Origin: Caryophanales bacterium UBA7642 | GTDB taxonomy: Bacteria; Bacillota_I; Bacilli_A; RFN20; CAG-288 | Assembly (NCBI GenBank): GCA_002483745.1 | Contig: DLIM01000006.1 | Coordinates: forward strand, 1 to 17,951 | Length of the DNA: 17,951 nucleotides | Reading direction: 5' to 3' | In this document: one piece after another, positions 6,918 to 15,347 of the stretch | Numbering within the stretch: the first letter of the stretch is position 1 | Layout: each line of letters begins with the position of its first letter | Program-made: the position numbers and the translations under genes | The notes under the pieces: model-generated | Told to the model about the DNA's origin: nothing | Databases searched by the model: none | What the model saw: only the letters and a program-made list of their open reading frames with translations

Positions 6918-8357
6918 ATGGAAGTTTGGAAAACAATTCTTAATATTATTATCTTTATTCTTTGTCTCTCAACTGTTGTCTGCATTCATGAAGCCGGACA
7001 TTTAACGGTGGCAAAGCTATGCAATGTCTATTGCTATGAGTTTTCGATTGGCTTTGGCCCCAGATTCTTTAAGCATTACTTCAAACACAAAGTCAAAGCT
7101 GGAGAAAAAGACAAGGATGGTAATGAGATTCCTTTATTTAAGGCTGACGGGAAACCTAATAAGATAAATGGCGAAACTGTCTTTTCAATCAGAGCCTTCC
7201 CATTAGGCGGCTATGTCTCCATGGCTGGCGAAGATGATGATTCTAATGAAGATGGCATTTCCGTTCCTAAAGAGAGAACCCTCTTAGGAGTCAATCACTT
7301 CAAGCAGATCTGTATTATGCTTGCCGGTATTGCTATGAACTTCCTCTTAGCCTTTGTGCTCTTCTTATGCGACTATGCTTTCTGTACCCAAAAAGCTACT
7401 GATTATTCAAGCCCAGAGATCACTGTCTCTGAGACTTTGACTGTCAATAGCAGCAATGTCATTTCTCCTAGCTACCAAGCTGGCTTAAGAAGCGGCGACA
7501 AGATTCTTACTCTTTATCAGCAGTATGATAATCTCAAGGATGCTAACAACAATATTAAGTCAGGTCTAATCTTCCCTAAATCAACTAAAGAAACGACTTT
7601 GACATCTTATCTCTCATTAAAGCCAGGCTCTAATTCCAATAGATACAGTCTTGATGATTATTCCACTGCTTCGATTGCTTATGCTGTTCAGGATGTCATC
7701 AATAGACAGTACATTACAGTCGATAGCCAAAATAAAGAATATACTTTATCTACTACTGGAGATTTCTCGGAATTCTCTGGCTTATTGGCCACTAAGGATT
7801 CAACCAGAACTATCTATCTTAGTTATCTATCTAAAGAGACCTCTAAAGTCGTCACCACTTCCTTTGCTACTACTTCCGTATTAGTCAATGAATCCGATAC
7901 AATCTCCTACTACAATATGGAAAAGGTTGGAATTTCTTCCTATATTTATGATTATAAATGCACTGGCACTGAAGCCTGGGGCCGAGCCGGAAGCGACTTT
8001 GGTAATCTCTTTGTTGGAATCTACACTGCTATCGGTCAACTATTTACTCCCTCTGGCTGGCAGAGCGTTGGCGGAATTGTCTCCGTTTACAAGATGTCAT
8101 CAGCAGGCGTCACTTCAGGTTCGCTAGCTTATTTCTTAAGACTTTGGGGTTATATCTCACTTAACTTAGGCTGCTTCAACTTGCTTCCTTTCCCTGGCCT
8201 TGATGGCTGGCAGACTCTGATGGCCTTAATGGAATCCATCTCCAGAAAGAAGTTCTCCTCTAAGTTCAAGAATACTGCTAATACAATTGGCTTAATCGTC
8301 TTAATGGTCTTGGCTGTCTTATTGATTGTCAAAGACTTCATTAATCCGATTAACTAA
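6918..8357 (+). CDS. rseP: RseP/RasP-type site-2 intramembrane metalloprotease
   Basis: This family cleaves membrane-anchored proteins, classically anti-sigma factors and leftover signal peptides, within the membrane. The zinc motif HEAGH is in the first transmembrane segment (H24, E25, H28). The second conserved motif NLLPFPGLDGW lies near the C-terminus, with its Asp at residue 429. FSIRAFPLGGYVSMAGEDD follows a lysine-rich insertion of about 30 residues after FGPRFF. A periplasmic-side PDZ-like region (SPSYQAGLRSGDKIL) is followed by a long Ser/Thr-rich stretch, and hydrophobic segments occur at both ends. At 479 residues it exceeds the usual 420-450. The gene starts 3 nt after dxr with GAGG upstream and ends the operon at a strong hairpin. 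Confidence 0.93.
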   Translation: MEVWKTILNIIIFILCLSTVVCIHEAGHLTVAKLCNVYCYEFSIGFGPRFFKHYFKHKVKAGEKDKDGNEIPLFKADGKPNKINGETVFSIRAFPLGGYVSMAGEDDDSNEDGISVPKERTLLGVNHFKQICIMLAGIAMNFLLAFVLFLCDYAFCTQKATDYSSPEITVSETLTVNSSNVISPSYQAGLRSGDKILTLYQQYDNLKDANNNIKSGLIFPKSTKETTLTSYLSLKPGSNSNRYSLDDYSTASIAYAVQDVINRQYITVDSQNKEYTLSTTGDFSEFSGLLATKDSTRTIYLSYLSKETSKVVTTSFATTSVLVNESDTISYYNMEKVGISSYIYDYKCTGTEAWGRAGSDFGNLFVGIYTAIGQLFTPSGWQSVGGIVSVYKMSSAGVTSGSLAYFLRLWGYISLNLGCFNLLPFPGLDGWQTLMALMESISRKKFSSKFKNTANTIGLIVLMVLAVLLIVKDFINPIN

Positions 8358-8389
8358 CTGAATACATTTAAATAATTCAAGAACTGAAA

Positions 8390-8416
8390 TGGCTGCAAGG
8401 TAATACCTTGCAGCCA
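8390..8416. terminator. Bidirectional terminator between rseP and hsp20
   Basis: A perfect 11-bp inverted repeat, TGGCTGCAAGG (8390-8400) and CCTTGCAGCCA (8406-8416), has a 5-nt loop. It lies between convergent genes. The flanks read ATTT and CTTTCATTT outward rather than long U tracts, so termination in either direction may be moderate. Confidence 0.75.
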
Positions 8417-8449
8417 CTTTCATTTATGGATTTGGGAAACAGAATTTAT

Positions 8450-8935
8450 TTACTTGATTTCAATCGGCTCTTCAGCATCCTTATCGGCAACGGGTTTGAC
8501 GACATTGATGGTCAAGACACCGTTAGCTAAGGAAGCAGTAACATCCTTCTTCTTAGCATCATAGCCTACGAAGTAACTTCTTGAATAGGAACCGGTGATA
8601 CGTTCAGAATGTAAATACTTGCCGGTCTCTTCTTTGCTGTCCTTATCCATGTGGGCAGTGACAGTTAAGTATCCGTCTTCTAATCCGATCTTGATGTTCT
8701 TCTTATCGATTCCCGGTAATTCAACATCGAGACGGTAGTTCTTGCCATCGTCTTTGATATCAGTTCTCATGATATTGCTTGAACTAATGAAATCAGACGG
8801 CATATCATCATTAAAGAAAGAGAAGAAAGGTCTTAAGAAACCATAACCAGAATTACAGTTACGGTTAGTGACTTTCTCAGTCTTAACGTTATTGTTCTTC
8901 TCATCTTTCACAACATCAATCTTCTTTTCATTCAT
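8450..8935 (-). CDS. Small heat-shock protein, Hsp20/alpha-crystallin family
   Basis: Hsp20 proteins are ATP-independent holdases that bind unfolding proteins in the cytoplasm. The 161-residue product has a polar Asn/Lys-rich N-terminal arm, then a Phe-rich FLRPFFSFFND segment. The alpha-crystallin domain covers about residues 56-147, with family landmarks VELPGI (71-76), LEDGYLTV (85-92) and the closing GVLTINV (139-145). A C-terminal IEI (158-160) is the I-x-I oligomerisation motif. The ATG at 8935 has Shine-Dalgarno GGAGGT at a suitable distance. Upstream, a sigma-A-like promoter is bracketed by two CIRCE-like operators, so HrcA repression with heat induction is the likely control. It is convergent with rseP and not co-transcribed with the housekeeping operon. 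Confidence 0.95.
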   Translation of the reverse strand: MNEKKIDVVKDEKNNNVKTEKVTNRNCNSGYGFLRPFFSFFNDDMPSDFISSSNIMRTDIKDDGKNYRLDVELPGIDKKNIKIGLEDGYLTVTAHMDKDSKEETGKYLHSERITGSYSRSYFVGYDAKKKDVTASLANGVLTINVVKPVADKDAEEPIEIK

Positions 8936-8962
8936 AATTTCTATAACCTCCAGTTATTGTCT

Positions 8963-8988
8963 TTAGCACTCTCTTTCTCAAGTGCTAA
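8963..8988 (-). promoter_or_regulatory. CIRCE-like operator 1 (HrcA site) downstream of the hsp20 promoter
   Basis: The sequence reads TTAGCACTC, 8 nt, then AAGTGCTAA. The left arm is a perfect CIRCE half-site; the right arm differs by one base from GAGTGCTAA. The canonical spacer is 9 nt, so this copy is one base short. It covers the start of the predicted transcript and the 5' untranslated region. Confidence 0.85.
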
Positions 8989-8992
8989 CTAT

Positions 8993-9020
8993 AGTATAAA
9001 CAAAAATTAGCAGATTTCAA
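8993..9020 (-). promoter_or_regulatory. hsp20 promoter
   Basis: On the minus strand TTGAAA (9020-9015) and TATACT (8998-8993) are spaced by 16 nt. The predicted start site falls near 8986, inside CIRCE-like operator 1. The -35 box lies inside CIRCE-like operator 2. Confidence 0.75.
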
Positions 9021-9033
9021 GTGTGAGTGCTAA
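9007..9033 (-). promoter_or_regulatory. CIRCE-like operator 2 overlapping the hsp20 -35 box
   Basis: The sequence reads TTAGCAGAT, 9 nt, then GAGTGCTAA. One arm is perfect, the other matches 6 of 9, and the spacer is canonical. It overlaps the -35 box of the hsp20 promoter, where a bound repressor would block RNA polymerase. Confidence 0.65.
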
Positions 9034-9048
9034 ATAAATTTTAGTCAA

Positions 9049-9077
9049 AATTAAAAAGTGCCTATTTAAAGGCACTT
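9049..9077 (-). terminator. Intrinsic terminator of the GNAT gene
   Basis: An 8-bp stem AAGTGCCT (9056-9063) with AGGCACTT (9070-9077) has a 6-nt loop. In the minus direction it is followed by a U-rich run (TTTTTAAT). The stem overlaps the first two bases of the acetyltransferase stop codon and lies only 23 bp upstream of the distal CIRCE arm of hsp20, insulating the two minus-strand genes. Confidence 0.85.
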
Positions 9078-9711
9078 ATTGACTAAAAATATTTTTAAAA
9101 TTTATTTGAAATCTTTCAATTAGCCTATTTTTTTGGTTTGAAACCTTGCTGTTTACTAGGCTTTGATACTGTTCTTTAGTGATTTCAAAAACTTCTAAGT
9201 CAGCAAAGCGGTTCTTTCTAGGAAGAAAGGTTTTCTTCTCTCCTATATATATAAGATGACAGCCTTTCATGACTAAGCCGCTATTGACGTTATTCTTTTC
9301 GAAAAGCCCAATAATCTTTTCTCCATCCATGATGTCAAAGAAGTAATGAATTACTGCTTTAAAGACTTCACTCATATATCCTTGATGCCAATACCTTCTG
9401 GCTAAGACATAGCCGACTTCTACGGTATCAGTCTCAGGGGTGGGAGCTAATTCAATTCCGCCGATCACATCATCTGGCTTTTCTTTTAAGGTAATCGCCC
9501 AGGTATAGATTTTCTTAGTTTCATATTTAGGAACGAAGTTTTTCAGGTAGTCGATAGTGGTTTGAATATCAGGATGGGTATTCCAAGTCAAGAAGGCTGT
9601 CACTTGATCATCTGAGGCATAATTGGCATAGAGAGAAGTAGCATCTTCCATTTTAAAGGGTCTTAGAAGACATCTATTAGTTTCAATGTCTAAAGTCCCT
9701 ATTTCATTCAT
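9076..9711 (-). CDS. GNAT-family N-acetyltransferase (RimJ/RimL-like)
   Basis: The product resembles the RimJ/RimL branch of GNAT enzymes, which transfer acetyl from acetyl-CoA to protein N-termini or small amines; the substrate cannot be told. Seen features are the N-terminal beta strand TNRCLLRPFKMEDA (residues 11-24), a VEVGYVLARRYWHQGYMSEV stretch (98-116) matching the acetyl-CoA-binding motif A with Q110-G111 in the pyrophosphate loop, and EKNNVNSGLVMKGCH (138-152) in motif B position. Length is 211 residues, with a C-terminal tail somewhat longer than the family minimum. The Shine-Dalgarno AAAGGT precedes the ATG. It reads toward hsp20 but has its own terminator, and is divergent from polC. 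Confidence 0.85.
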   Translation of the reverse strand: MNEIGTLDIETNRCLLRPFKMEDATSLYANYASDDQVTAFLTWNTHPDIQTTIDYLKNFVPKYETKKIYTWAITLKEKPDDVIGGIELAPTPETDTVEVGYVLARRYWHQGYMSEVFKAVIHYFFDIMDGEKIIGLFEKNNVNSGLVMKGCHLIYIGEKKTFLPRKNRFADLEVFEITKEQYQSLVNSKVSNQKNRLIERFQINFKNIFSQ

Positions 9712-9747
9712 TTTGTTAGATACCTTTTTGCTTTCTGAATTTTCTTT

Positions 9748-9775
9748 ATTATAAACCTCTTAGGTGATTTCATAA
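9748..9775 (-). promoter_or_regulatory. Possible promoter of the GNAT gene
   Basis: On the minus strand TTATGA (9775-9770), 16 nt and a perfect TATAAT (9753-9748) precede the acetyltransferase ATG by 36 nt. The -35 is weak and the surrounding gap (9712-9899) is A+T-rich, so this is tentative. Apart from this and the polC candidate, I see nothing else in the gap. Confidence 0.4.
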
Positions 9776-9848
9776 TAGTAATATGTATAAACAAATGTTT
9801 AAAAAAGATATAGATTATAACCCTTTTAGTTAAGTTGCTTACTCGTAC

Positions 9849-9876
9849 TTGCTATTGCTCCTTATTAAGTTAAAAT
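9849..9876 (+). promoter_or_regulatory. Possible promoter of polC
   Basis: TTGCTA (9849-9854), 16 nt and TAAAAT (9871-9876) lie just upstream of the polC ribosome-binding site. The start site would fall near 9883, giving a leader of under 20 nt. The matches are moderate. Confidence 0.35.
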
Positions 9877-9899
9877 AATCAGTGCGAGGGTTAAAACTA

Positions 9900-12800
9900 A
9901 TGGATGAACTTCTTAGCCGTTTTCTAAAAAAAGTTGGCCTTAAAGACCTTACTCCCTTTAATGAAGGGTCTTTTTCTAAATTATCTAACGATAAAGAAAA
10001 TAATAAGATTATAGCTACTATCAAGCTTCCTCATTATCTTAGCTATGATTCCTATGAAGCTTTTTTTAATTCTATCAGTGAATTCACTGCTCATGGCGGC
10101 TTTGCTATTGATTTGTCTTTCACCTATGAGGATGAAAAAACTTATTTTCCTAGGCTTCTTGAAGAGTTCAAAGAAAAACAGAACTGCTCGATGCTTGATG
10201 ATGTGACTTTTTTTGAAGATGAAAAGAAAGTCCTTTTCTATTATAAGTCAGCTTCTGGAGCTACTGAGATTACGGATGAAGCCCGTAAACTAAAGGATTA
10301 TCTCGATTCTATTTCTTCCTCTTATATTGTTTTGACTCAGGAGAAGGTTTATTTAAGCTCCAGCGATGACTTTGCTAAGAAACGTGATGAAGTTTACCAT
10401 CAGAAGTCCATAGCTGCTTATCAGGCTTTTAAAGAAGAAGAAAAGATTAATACCACTTATCAGCCTTGTAAGCTTAAGGATATTGAGAACTTTAGAATGG
10501 TAGTTGTAGAAGGGAAGATATTTAAGGTTGAAGATAAGGTCCTAAGAAAGACTTTTAAGACTATTAGGACTATTGAGTATACTGATGGGTCCGATTCGAT
10601 TTCCTCTACCTTATTCGAAGGTAAGAGAATGACTTTGAATGAGTTAAAGAAATACAATGTCGGTACCAAGATTAAAGTACAGGGCAAGCCTGATCATGAC
10701 CAATACAGTCATAACCAGTTGGTTTTAAGGATTGACCATATTGAAATACTTCCTCCTGATCCTTTAAGAGAAGACACTTATCCTCGAAAACGTGTTGAAC
10801 TTCACCTGCATACCAAGATGTCAGCCTTTGATGGTTTAGCTACCATTACTGATTATGCTAATACTGCCAAACGCTGGGGACATAAGGCTATCGCTTTAAC
10901 TGACCATGGTGTCTGTCAGGCTTTCCCTGAGGCACAGAAAGCTAGCGCCAAGACTGGCTTAAAGATTCTTTATGGTACCGAATTCTATATGGTTGATGAT
11001 ATGCCTCACTTTATCTTTAATCCTTCGAAGAGAGTACTGAATAAATCGACTTATGTTGTCTTTGATTTAGAAACCACAGGCTTATCCGCTAGATACGATC
11101 GAATCATTGAGTTTGGCGCTGTCAGAATGGATACAGCCGGACAGGTTTTGGATGAAATGGATTTCTTTATCAATCCTGATATGAAGTTAAGTAAGTTCTC
11201 TATTGAAACCTCTCATATTACTCAGGAGATGGTAGATCATGGAAAGCCTATTAAACAAGCTCTTAATACTATCAAAGAATTTTTTGGAGATGCAATTATT
11301 GTCGGACATAACGTTGCCTTCGATTACGGTTTCTTAAATGAAGCTTTGAAGAATAATGGGATGGAGAGTATTAAGAATCCTGTTATTGATACTTTACCAA
11401 TATCAAGATACTTGTATCCTGATAAAAGAAGTCATACTGAAGGTGCTTTGGCTAGAGAGATGCAGGTCGATTTCGATGAGACTAGTGCCCATAGAGCCAA
11501 CTATGATGCTGAGACTTTAGGCAAGATGTTTGAGTTCATGCTTTCTAAGCTCACAATCAATAATCCTAATATGATGCATGAAGAATTAGCTAACTTAAAA
11601 GTCTCGGATGAGATGCTAAGATCAATGCATCCTTATCATGTGACTGCCTATGTTAAGAATATGGATGGCCTTAAAGACCTATATCGTCTCATCTCTATTT
11701 CTAATATTCAGTTTATGTCTAAGAACGGTAACCCACTTATTCCTAAATCTCTCTTAAACAAAAACAGGAAGAACCTGATTTTGGGTTCGGCTTGTTTCAA
11801 TGGCGAAGTCTTTGAACATGCTATGACTAAGTCAGAGGAGATTCTAAAGGATACGATGAAGTATTATGACTTCATCGAAGTTCAGCCTCCGGCTAACTAT
11901 ATTTATTTGATTCATACCGGACAGCTTCATTCTAACGAAGAATTGCTGATGATCCTTAAGGATCTAATCAAAGCTGCTAAGGATATCGGAAAGATGGTCT
12001 GTGCTACTGGCGACTGCCATTACCTTAATCCGGAAGATAAGATTTACCGTGATGTCTTTATTTCCTCTAAAGGCTTAAAAGGCGCTAGACATCCTTTGAA
12101 CTTAGCTCCTTATGATTCTGCTTCTCAGGATGAGAAGAATGCTTGGTACAGTAATCCTCTTCCAAACCCTGATCAGCATTTCAGGACGACTGATGAGATG
12201 ATGGAATGCTTCAGTTTCCTGAATGATAAAGCTCTTGAAGAAGAAATCGTCATTGATAACACTAATAAAGTGGCTGATATGATCAATGATGATATTAAGC
12301 CGACTAAGGATAAGCTCTATCCGCCTAGTATTCCAGGTTGCGAAAAGATGCTGACTGATTTGGTTTTTAAGACTGCCAAAGAAATGTATGGCGATCCTCT
12401 TCCTCAGCCAATTCAGGAAAGGCTAGATACGGAGCTTAAAGGTATTCTTGATAACGGCTACGCTGTTATTTATTGGATTTCTTCAGAATTAGTTAGATGG
12501 TCTAACGACTGCGGATATATGATCGGTTCCAGAGGCTCAGTCGGTTCTTCTTTGGTGGCCACTATGTCTGGCATTACCGAAGTTAACCCCCTTCCTCCTC
12601 ATTACCGCTGCCCTAAATGCCATCATTTGGAATGGGCTGATACTTCTAAGTATGGCTCGGGTTTTGATTTACCTGACAAGAACTGCCCTGAATGCGGAAC
12701 TAAGATGATTGGGGATGGTCAGAATATTCCTTTTGCTACTTTCCTAGGCTTCCATGCTGAAAAGGTTCCTGATATTGATTTAAACTTCCCCTCTGATTTC

Positions 12801-14249
12801 CAATCAACGGCTCATGAACATATTAAATCACTGTTAGGTGAGAAGAATGTCTTCAAGGCTGGTACTATTCAGACCACTCAGGAAAAGAATGCCCGAGGCT
12901 ATGTTTTAGGTTATTTTGAATCGCTTAATAAAGATACTTCTAAGATTAGGAACGCCGAGATTGACCGTATTGCTATGGGATGCATAGATGTTAAGAGAAC
13001 TACAGGTCAGCATCCTGGAGGTGTTATTGTTATTCCTGACAATATGGAAGTCTATGATTTCACTCCTGTCCAGTACCCGGCTGATGAGGTCGATTCTTCC
13101 TGGAAGACTACCCATTATGATTTCCACGCTATTCATGATAACGTCCTGAAGTTTGATATGCTCGGGCATGTTGATCCTCAGGCGGTTAAGATGCAATGCG
13201 ATATGGTTGGTATTTCCTTTAAGGAAATCAAGGATAAGATTCCTAGCAATGATCCTGAAGCCTTATCTCTGTTTTGGTCTCCCAAGGCCTTGCATCTAAA
13301 GAAGAATATTCTCAATCAGGAAACCGGTGCTTTAGGATTACCTGAATTTGGAACCGAAACTGGAAGAAGAACACTTCTTGAAACTAAGCCAAGATGTTTT
13401 GCTGATTTAGTAAGAATCTCCGGTCTATCGCATGGTACTAATGTCTATGCCGGCAATGCTCAGGATTTGATTTTAAAGGAAGGCAAGACTCTTCGAGATG
13501 TCATCGCCTGCCGTGATGATATCATGGTCGGACTTCATGAACAGTACGGACTTGACTTGAATGATACTTTCAAGATTATGGAAATCGTCAGAAAAGGCAA
13601 TTTTTGCAATCCTGACTTTAAGGAAAAACGTGAGAAGTATACGAAACTGATGCTTGAGCATCATGTTCCGGACTACTATTTGAAATCATGTGAAAAGATT
13701 ATGTATTTGTTCCCCAGAGGACATGCAGTAGCCTATGTTATGATGGCTGTTCGCTGTGCTTGGTTTAAGGTTCATCATCCCTTAGAGTATTATGCTACTT
13801 ACTTTACTTTAAGATGTGACGCTTATGATTTACCGACTATGCTAAAAGGCGATAAGGCCTGTCTTTCTAAACTGACTGATATTAAAGACCGCTTAGCTAG
13901 CCGTCAACCAGTTGAAAACAAGGAGCAGTCTTTGATCAACACTTATGAGCAGGTCATTGAAATGTATGACCGTGGCTATAGTTTTGAGAATGTATCCGTA
14001 ACTAAATCTCAGTCCACCAAATTCATTGTTGATCCTAAAACTCATAAGATAATTCCTCCTTTCTCAGCTATTGATGGCATTGGTTCCAGTGTTGGAGATA
14101 TTATTGTTAAAGCTAGAGAGGAATCTCCTTTCACTTCTGTGGAAGACTTACAAAGCCGCGGACATGTCTCGGATAAGACTGTCCAGATTTTCCGTGACTA
14201 TGATGCTTTAGATAACTTACCTGATTCCAATCAGCTGACCTTGTTCTAG
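9900..14249 (+). CDS. polC: DNA polymerase III alpha subunit, Gram-positive PolC type
   Basis: PolC is the replicative polymerase of low-GC Gram-positives, with built-in 3'-5' proofreading. Domains in order: a divergent N-terminal region; an OB-fold stretch (about 195-280); PHP motifs with HLHTKMSAFDG (from about 301) and ALTDHG; the DEDD exonuclease with FDLETTGL (D389, E391) and VGHNVAFDYGF; a zinc finger with C904/C907 and C929/C932; the palm catalytic motif PDIDLNFP (D958, D960); and a final clamp-binding QLTLF (1445-1449). The length of 1449 matches the family (about 1440). I chose ATG 9900 with GAGGG 9 nt upstream, rather than an in-frame GTG at 9882 that precedes this site. It follows rseP at a distance, with hsp20 and the acetyltransferase gene in between on the opposite strand. 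Confidence 0.97.
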   Translation: MDELLSRFLKKVGLKDLTPFNEGSFSKLSNDKENNKIIATIKLPHYLSYDSYEAFFNSISEFTAHGGFAIDLSFTYEDEKTYFPRLLEEFKEKQNCSMLDDVTFFEDEKKVLFYYKSASGATEITDEARKLKDYLDSISSSYIVLTQEKVYLSSSDDFAKKRDEVYHQKSIAAYQAFKEEEKINTTYQPCKLKDIENFRMVVVEGKIFKVEDKVLRKTFKTIRTIEYTDGSDSISSTLFEGKRMTLNELKKYNVGTKIKVQGKPDHDQYSHNQLVLRIDHIEILPPDPLREDTYPRKRVELHLHTKMSAFDGLATITDYANTAKRWGHKAIALTDHGVCQAFPEAQKASAKTGLKILYGTEFYMVDDMPHFIFNPSKRVLNKSTYVVFDLETTGLSARYDRIIEFGAVRMDTAGQVLDEMDFFINPDMKLSKFSIETSHITQEMVDHGKPIKQALNTIKEFFGDAIIVGHNVAFDYGFLNEALKNNGMESIKNPVIDTLPISRYLYPDKRSHTEGALAREMQVDFDETSAHRANYDAETLGKMFEFMLSKLTINNPNMMHEELANLKVSDEMLRSMHPYHVTAYVKNMDGLKDLYRLISISNIQFMSKNGNPLIPKSLLNKNRKNLILGSACFNGEVFEHAMTKSEEILKDTMKYYDFIEVQPPANYIYLIHTGQLHSNEELLMILKDLIKAAKDIGKMVCATGDCHYLNPEDKIYRDVFISSKGLKGARHPLNLAPYDSASQDEKNAWYSNPLPNPDQHFRTTDEMMECFSFLNDKALEEEIVIDNTNKVADMINDDIKPTKDKLYPPSIPGCEKMLTDLVFKTAKEMYGDPLPQPIQERLDTELKGILDNGYAVIYWISSELVRWSNDCGYMIGSRGSVGSSLVATMSGITEVNPLPPHYRCPKCHHLEWADTSKYGSGFDLPDKNCPECGTKMIGDGQNIPFATFLGFHAEKVPDIDLNFPSDFQSTAHEHIKSLLGEKNVFKAGTIQTTQEKNARGYVLGYFESLNKDTSKIRNAEIDRIAMGCIDVKRTTGQHPGGVIVIPDNMEVYDFTPVQYPADEVDSSWKTTHYDFHAIHDNVLKFDMLGHVDPQAVKMQCDMVGISFKEIKDKIPSNDPEALSLFWSPKALHLKKNILNQETGALGLPEFGTETGRRTLLETKPRCFADLVRISGLSHGTNVYAGNAQDLILKEGKTLRDVIACRDDIMVGLHEQYGLDLNDTFKIMEIVRKGNFCNPDFKEKREKYTKLMLEHHVPDYYLKSCEKIMYLFPRGHAVAYVMMAVRCAWFKVHHPLEYYATYFTLRCDAYDLPTMLKGDKACLSKLTDIKDRLASRQPVENKEQSLINTYEQVIEMYDRGYSFENVSVTKSQSTKFIVDPKTHKIIPPFSAIDGIGSSVGDIIVKAREESPFTSVEDLQSRGHVSDKTVQIFRDYDALDNLPDSNQLTLF

Positions 14250-14314
14250 CTTTACCTCTTTTAATCCTTTCAATCTTTGCTTATGATATTAGCAGTGAGA
14301 GAAAGGAAATCTTT

Positions 14315-15301
14315 ATGACTAAAAAATCCTTTTATATTTCTTTTTGGGCAATAGTTCTTTTCGCTATATCTATTATTGTTTTAGTCAGTGTCAATAACGG
14401 TGCTATTGATCTAGCTATTTCTCAGAACCTGGTGAGTGGACTAGCTCCGGGTGAAAGATATTCAACTAATGTCTTTGGAAGAATCTTCGAAATCTTTGGT
14501 GAACAGCCTTTATATATTTTTGCTCAGCTCTTTTTGGCTCTGACTTTTGTGGTCTTAGATAAAAGAAGACCGAGAGTCTGGTGTCTTTTGGGTCAAGTCA
14601 TTTCCGGTTTTCTTTCCATAGTTGTCGGATTTGCAGCAATTCATAGTATTGTTAGATATTTCTGCAATTATTATGCTCCGGAAAGCAATTGGATTTCTTT
14701 CTTTTCTCCTCTTCCTTTTGTTGTCTATGCACTCTCAGGTTTAATCATTTCTTCAATTTACTATTTTATTTTAAGGAAACCACTTCAGAGACTGATTGAC
14801 TATGATTTAAATACTTTGATTAGGATTGCTGTGGTAGCTTTTGTCGCGGTTGCTATTGGACAGATTCTCGTTCAGTTTATCCTAAAGCCAGTCTTCTCAA
14901 GAGTCCGGTATCGAGCCATAAACGTTAATAGTAGTTTGACTTTTTTGCCTTGGTATCAAGTAAACAGCAGTGTTCCAACGGACCTAGGTGTTAATATAAA
15001 AGACGATTTTCATTCTTTCCCCTCTGGTCATGTAGCAAGTGCTTCAACCACTTTTGTTTTAATGCTGATACCTTGCTATTATCAGAATATGAGAACCAAG
15101 AAAGTTTATCTTCTTTGCACCTTAATTCCTGCTGTTTACACTATCACCGTTGCTCTGGCTAGAATAATTTACGGAGCCCATTATTTCTCCGATGTCTTCT
15201 TTGGCTTTTTGATTATCTTTGCCTTTATTTGGATTGCTTACTTTGTTCAAAGAGCAGTCAATAAAGAAAATCCGTTTATAGAAGCAAAGAAAATAAAGTA
15301 A
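14315..15301 (+). CDS. PAP2-family integral membrane phosphatase
   Basis: Members of this superfamily dephosphorylate lipid phosphates such as phosphatidic acid, phosphatidylglycerophosphate or undecaprenyl diphosphate; the substrate here is unknown. The three motifs are present: K191-x6-R198 (followed by Tyr, not the usual Pro), PSGH (236-239) with catalytic H239, and R283-x5-H289-x3-D293 (preceded by Ala, not Ser). About six hydrophobic segments surround them, including an N-terminal membrane anchor. Length is 328 residues. A hydrophilic stretch of about 37 residues separates motifs 1 and 2. The Shine-Dalgarno AAAGGA precedes the ATG. It begins 65 nt after polC with no clear terminator between them, so co-transcription is possible, and it ends at a strong hairpin. 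Confidence 0.9.
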   Translation: MTKKSFYISFWAIVLFAISIIVLVSVNNGAIDLAISQNLVSGLAPGERYSTNVFGRIFEIFGEQPLYIFAQLFLALTFVVLDKRRPRVWCLLGQVISGFLSIVVGFAAIHSIVRYFCNYYAPESNWISFFSPLPFVVYALSGLIISSIYYFILRKPLQRLIDYDLNTLIRIAVVAFVAVAIGQILVQFILKPVFSRVRYRAINVNSSLTFLPWYQVNSSVPTDLGVNIKDDFHSFPSGHVASASTTFVLMLIPCYYQNMRTKKVYLLCTLIPAVYTITVALARIIYGAHYFSDVFFGFLIIFAFIWIAYFVQRAVNKENPFIEAKKIK

Positions 15302-15304
15302 ATT

Positions 15305-15339
15305 AAATGGCTATCAGGTACTAACCTTGATAGCCATTT
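15305..15339. terminator. Bidirectional terminator between the PAP2 gene and glnN
   Basis: The inverted repeat AAATGGCTATCA-GG (15305-15318) pairs with CC-T-TGATAGCCATTT (15325-15339), with one bulged T and a 6-nt loop. It is followed by a T-rich run on the plus strand and by ATTTAATTTA on the minus strand. It separates two convergent genes and begins 3 nt after the PAP2 stop. Confidence 0.85.
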
Positions 15340-15347
15340 TTATTTGA

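Noticed and set aside
9882..9899. Upstream GTG start for polC
   Set aside because: The ribosome-binding site GAGGG lies between this codon and ATG 9900, so translation should begin at 9900.
9882..10024. Minus-strand frame of about 61 residues over the polC start
   Set aside because: Low-complexity and hydrophobic by composition; it overlaps the polC start and shows no ribosome-binding site or family motif.
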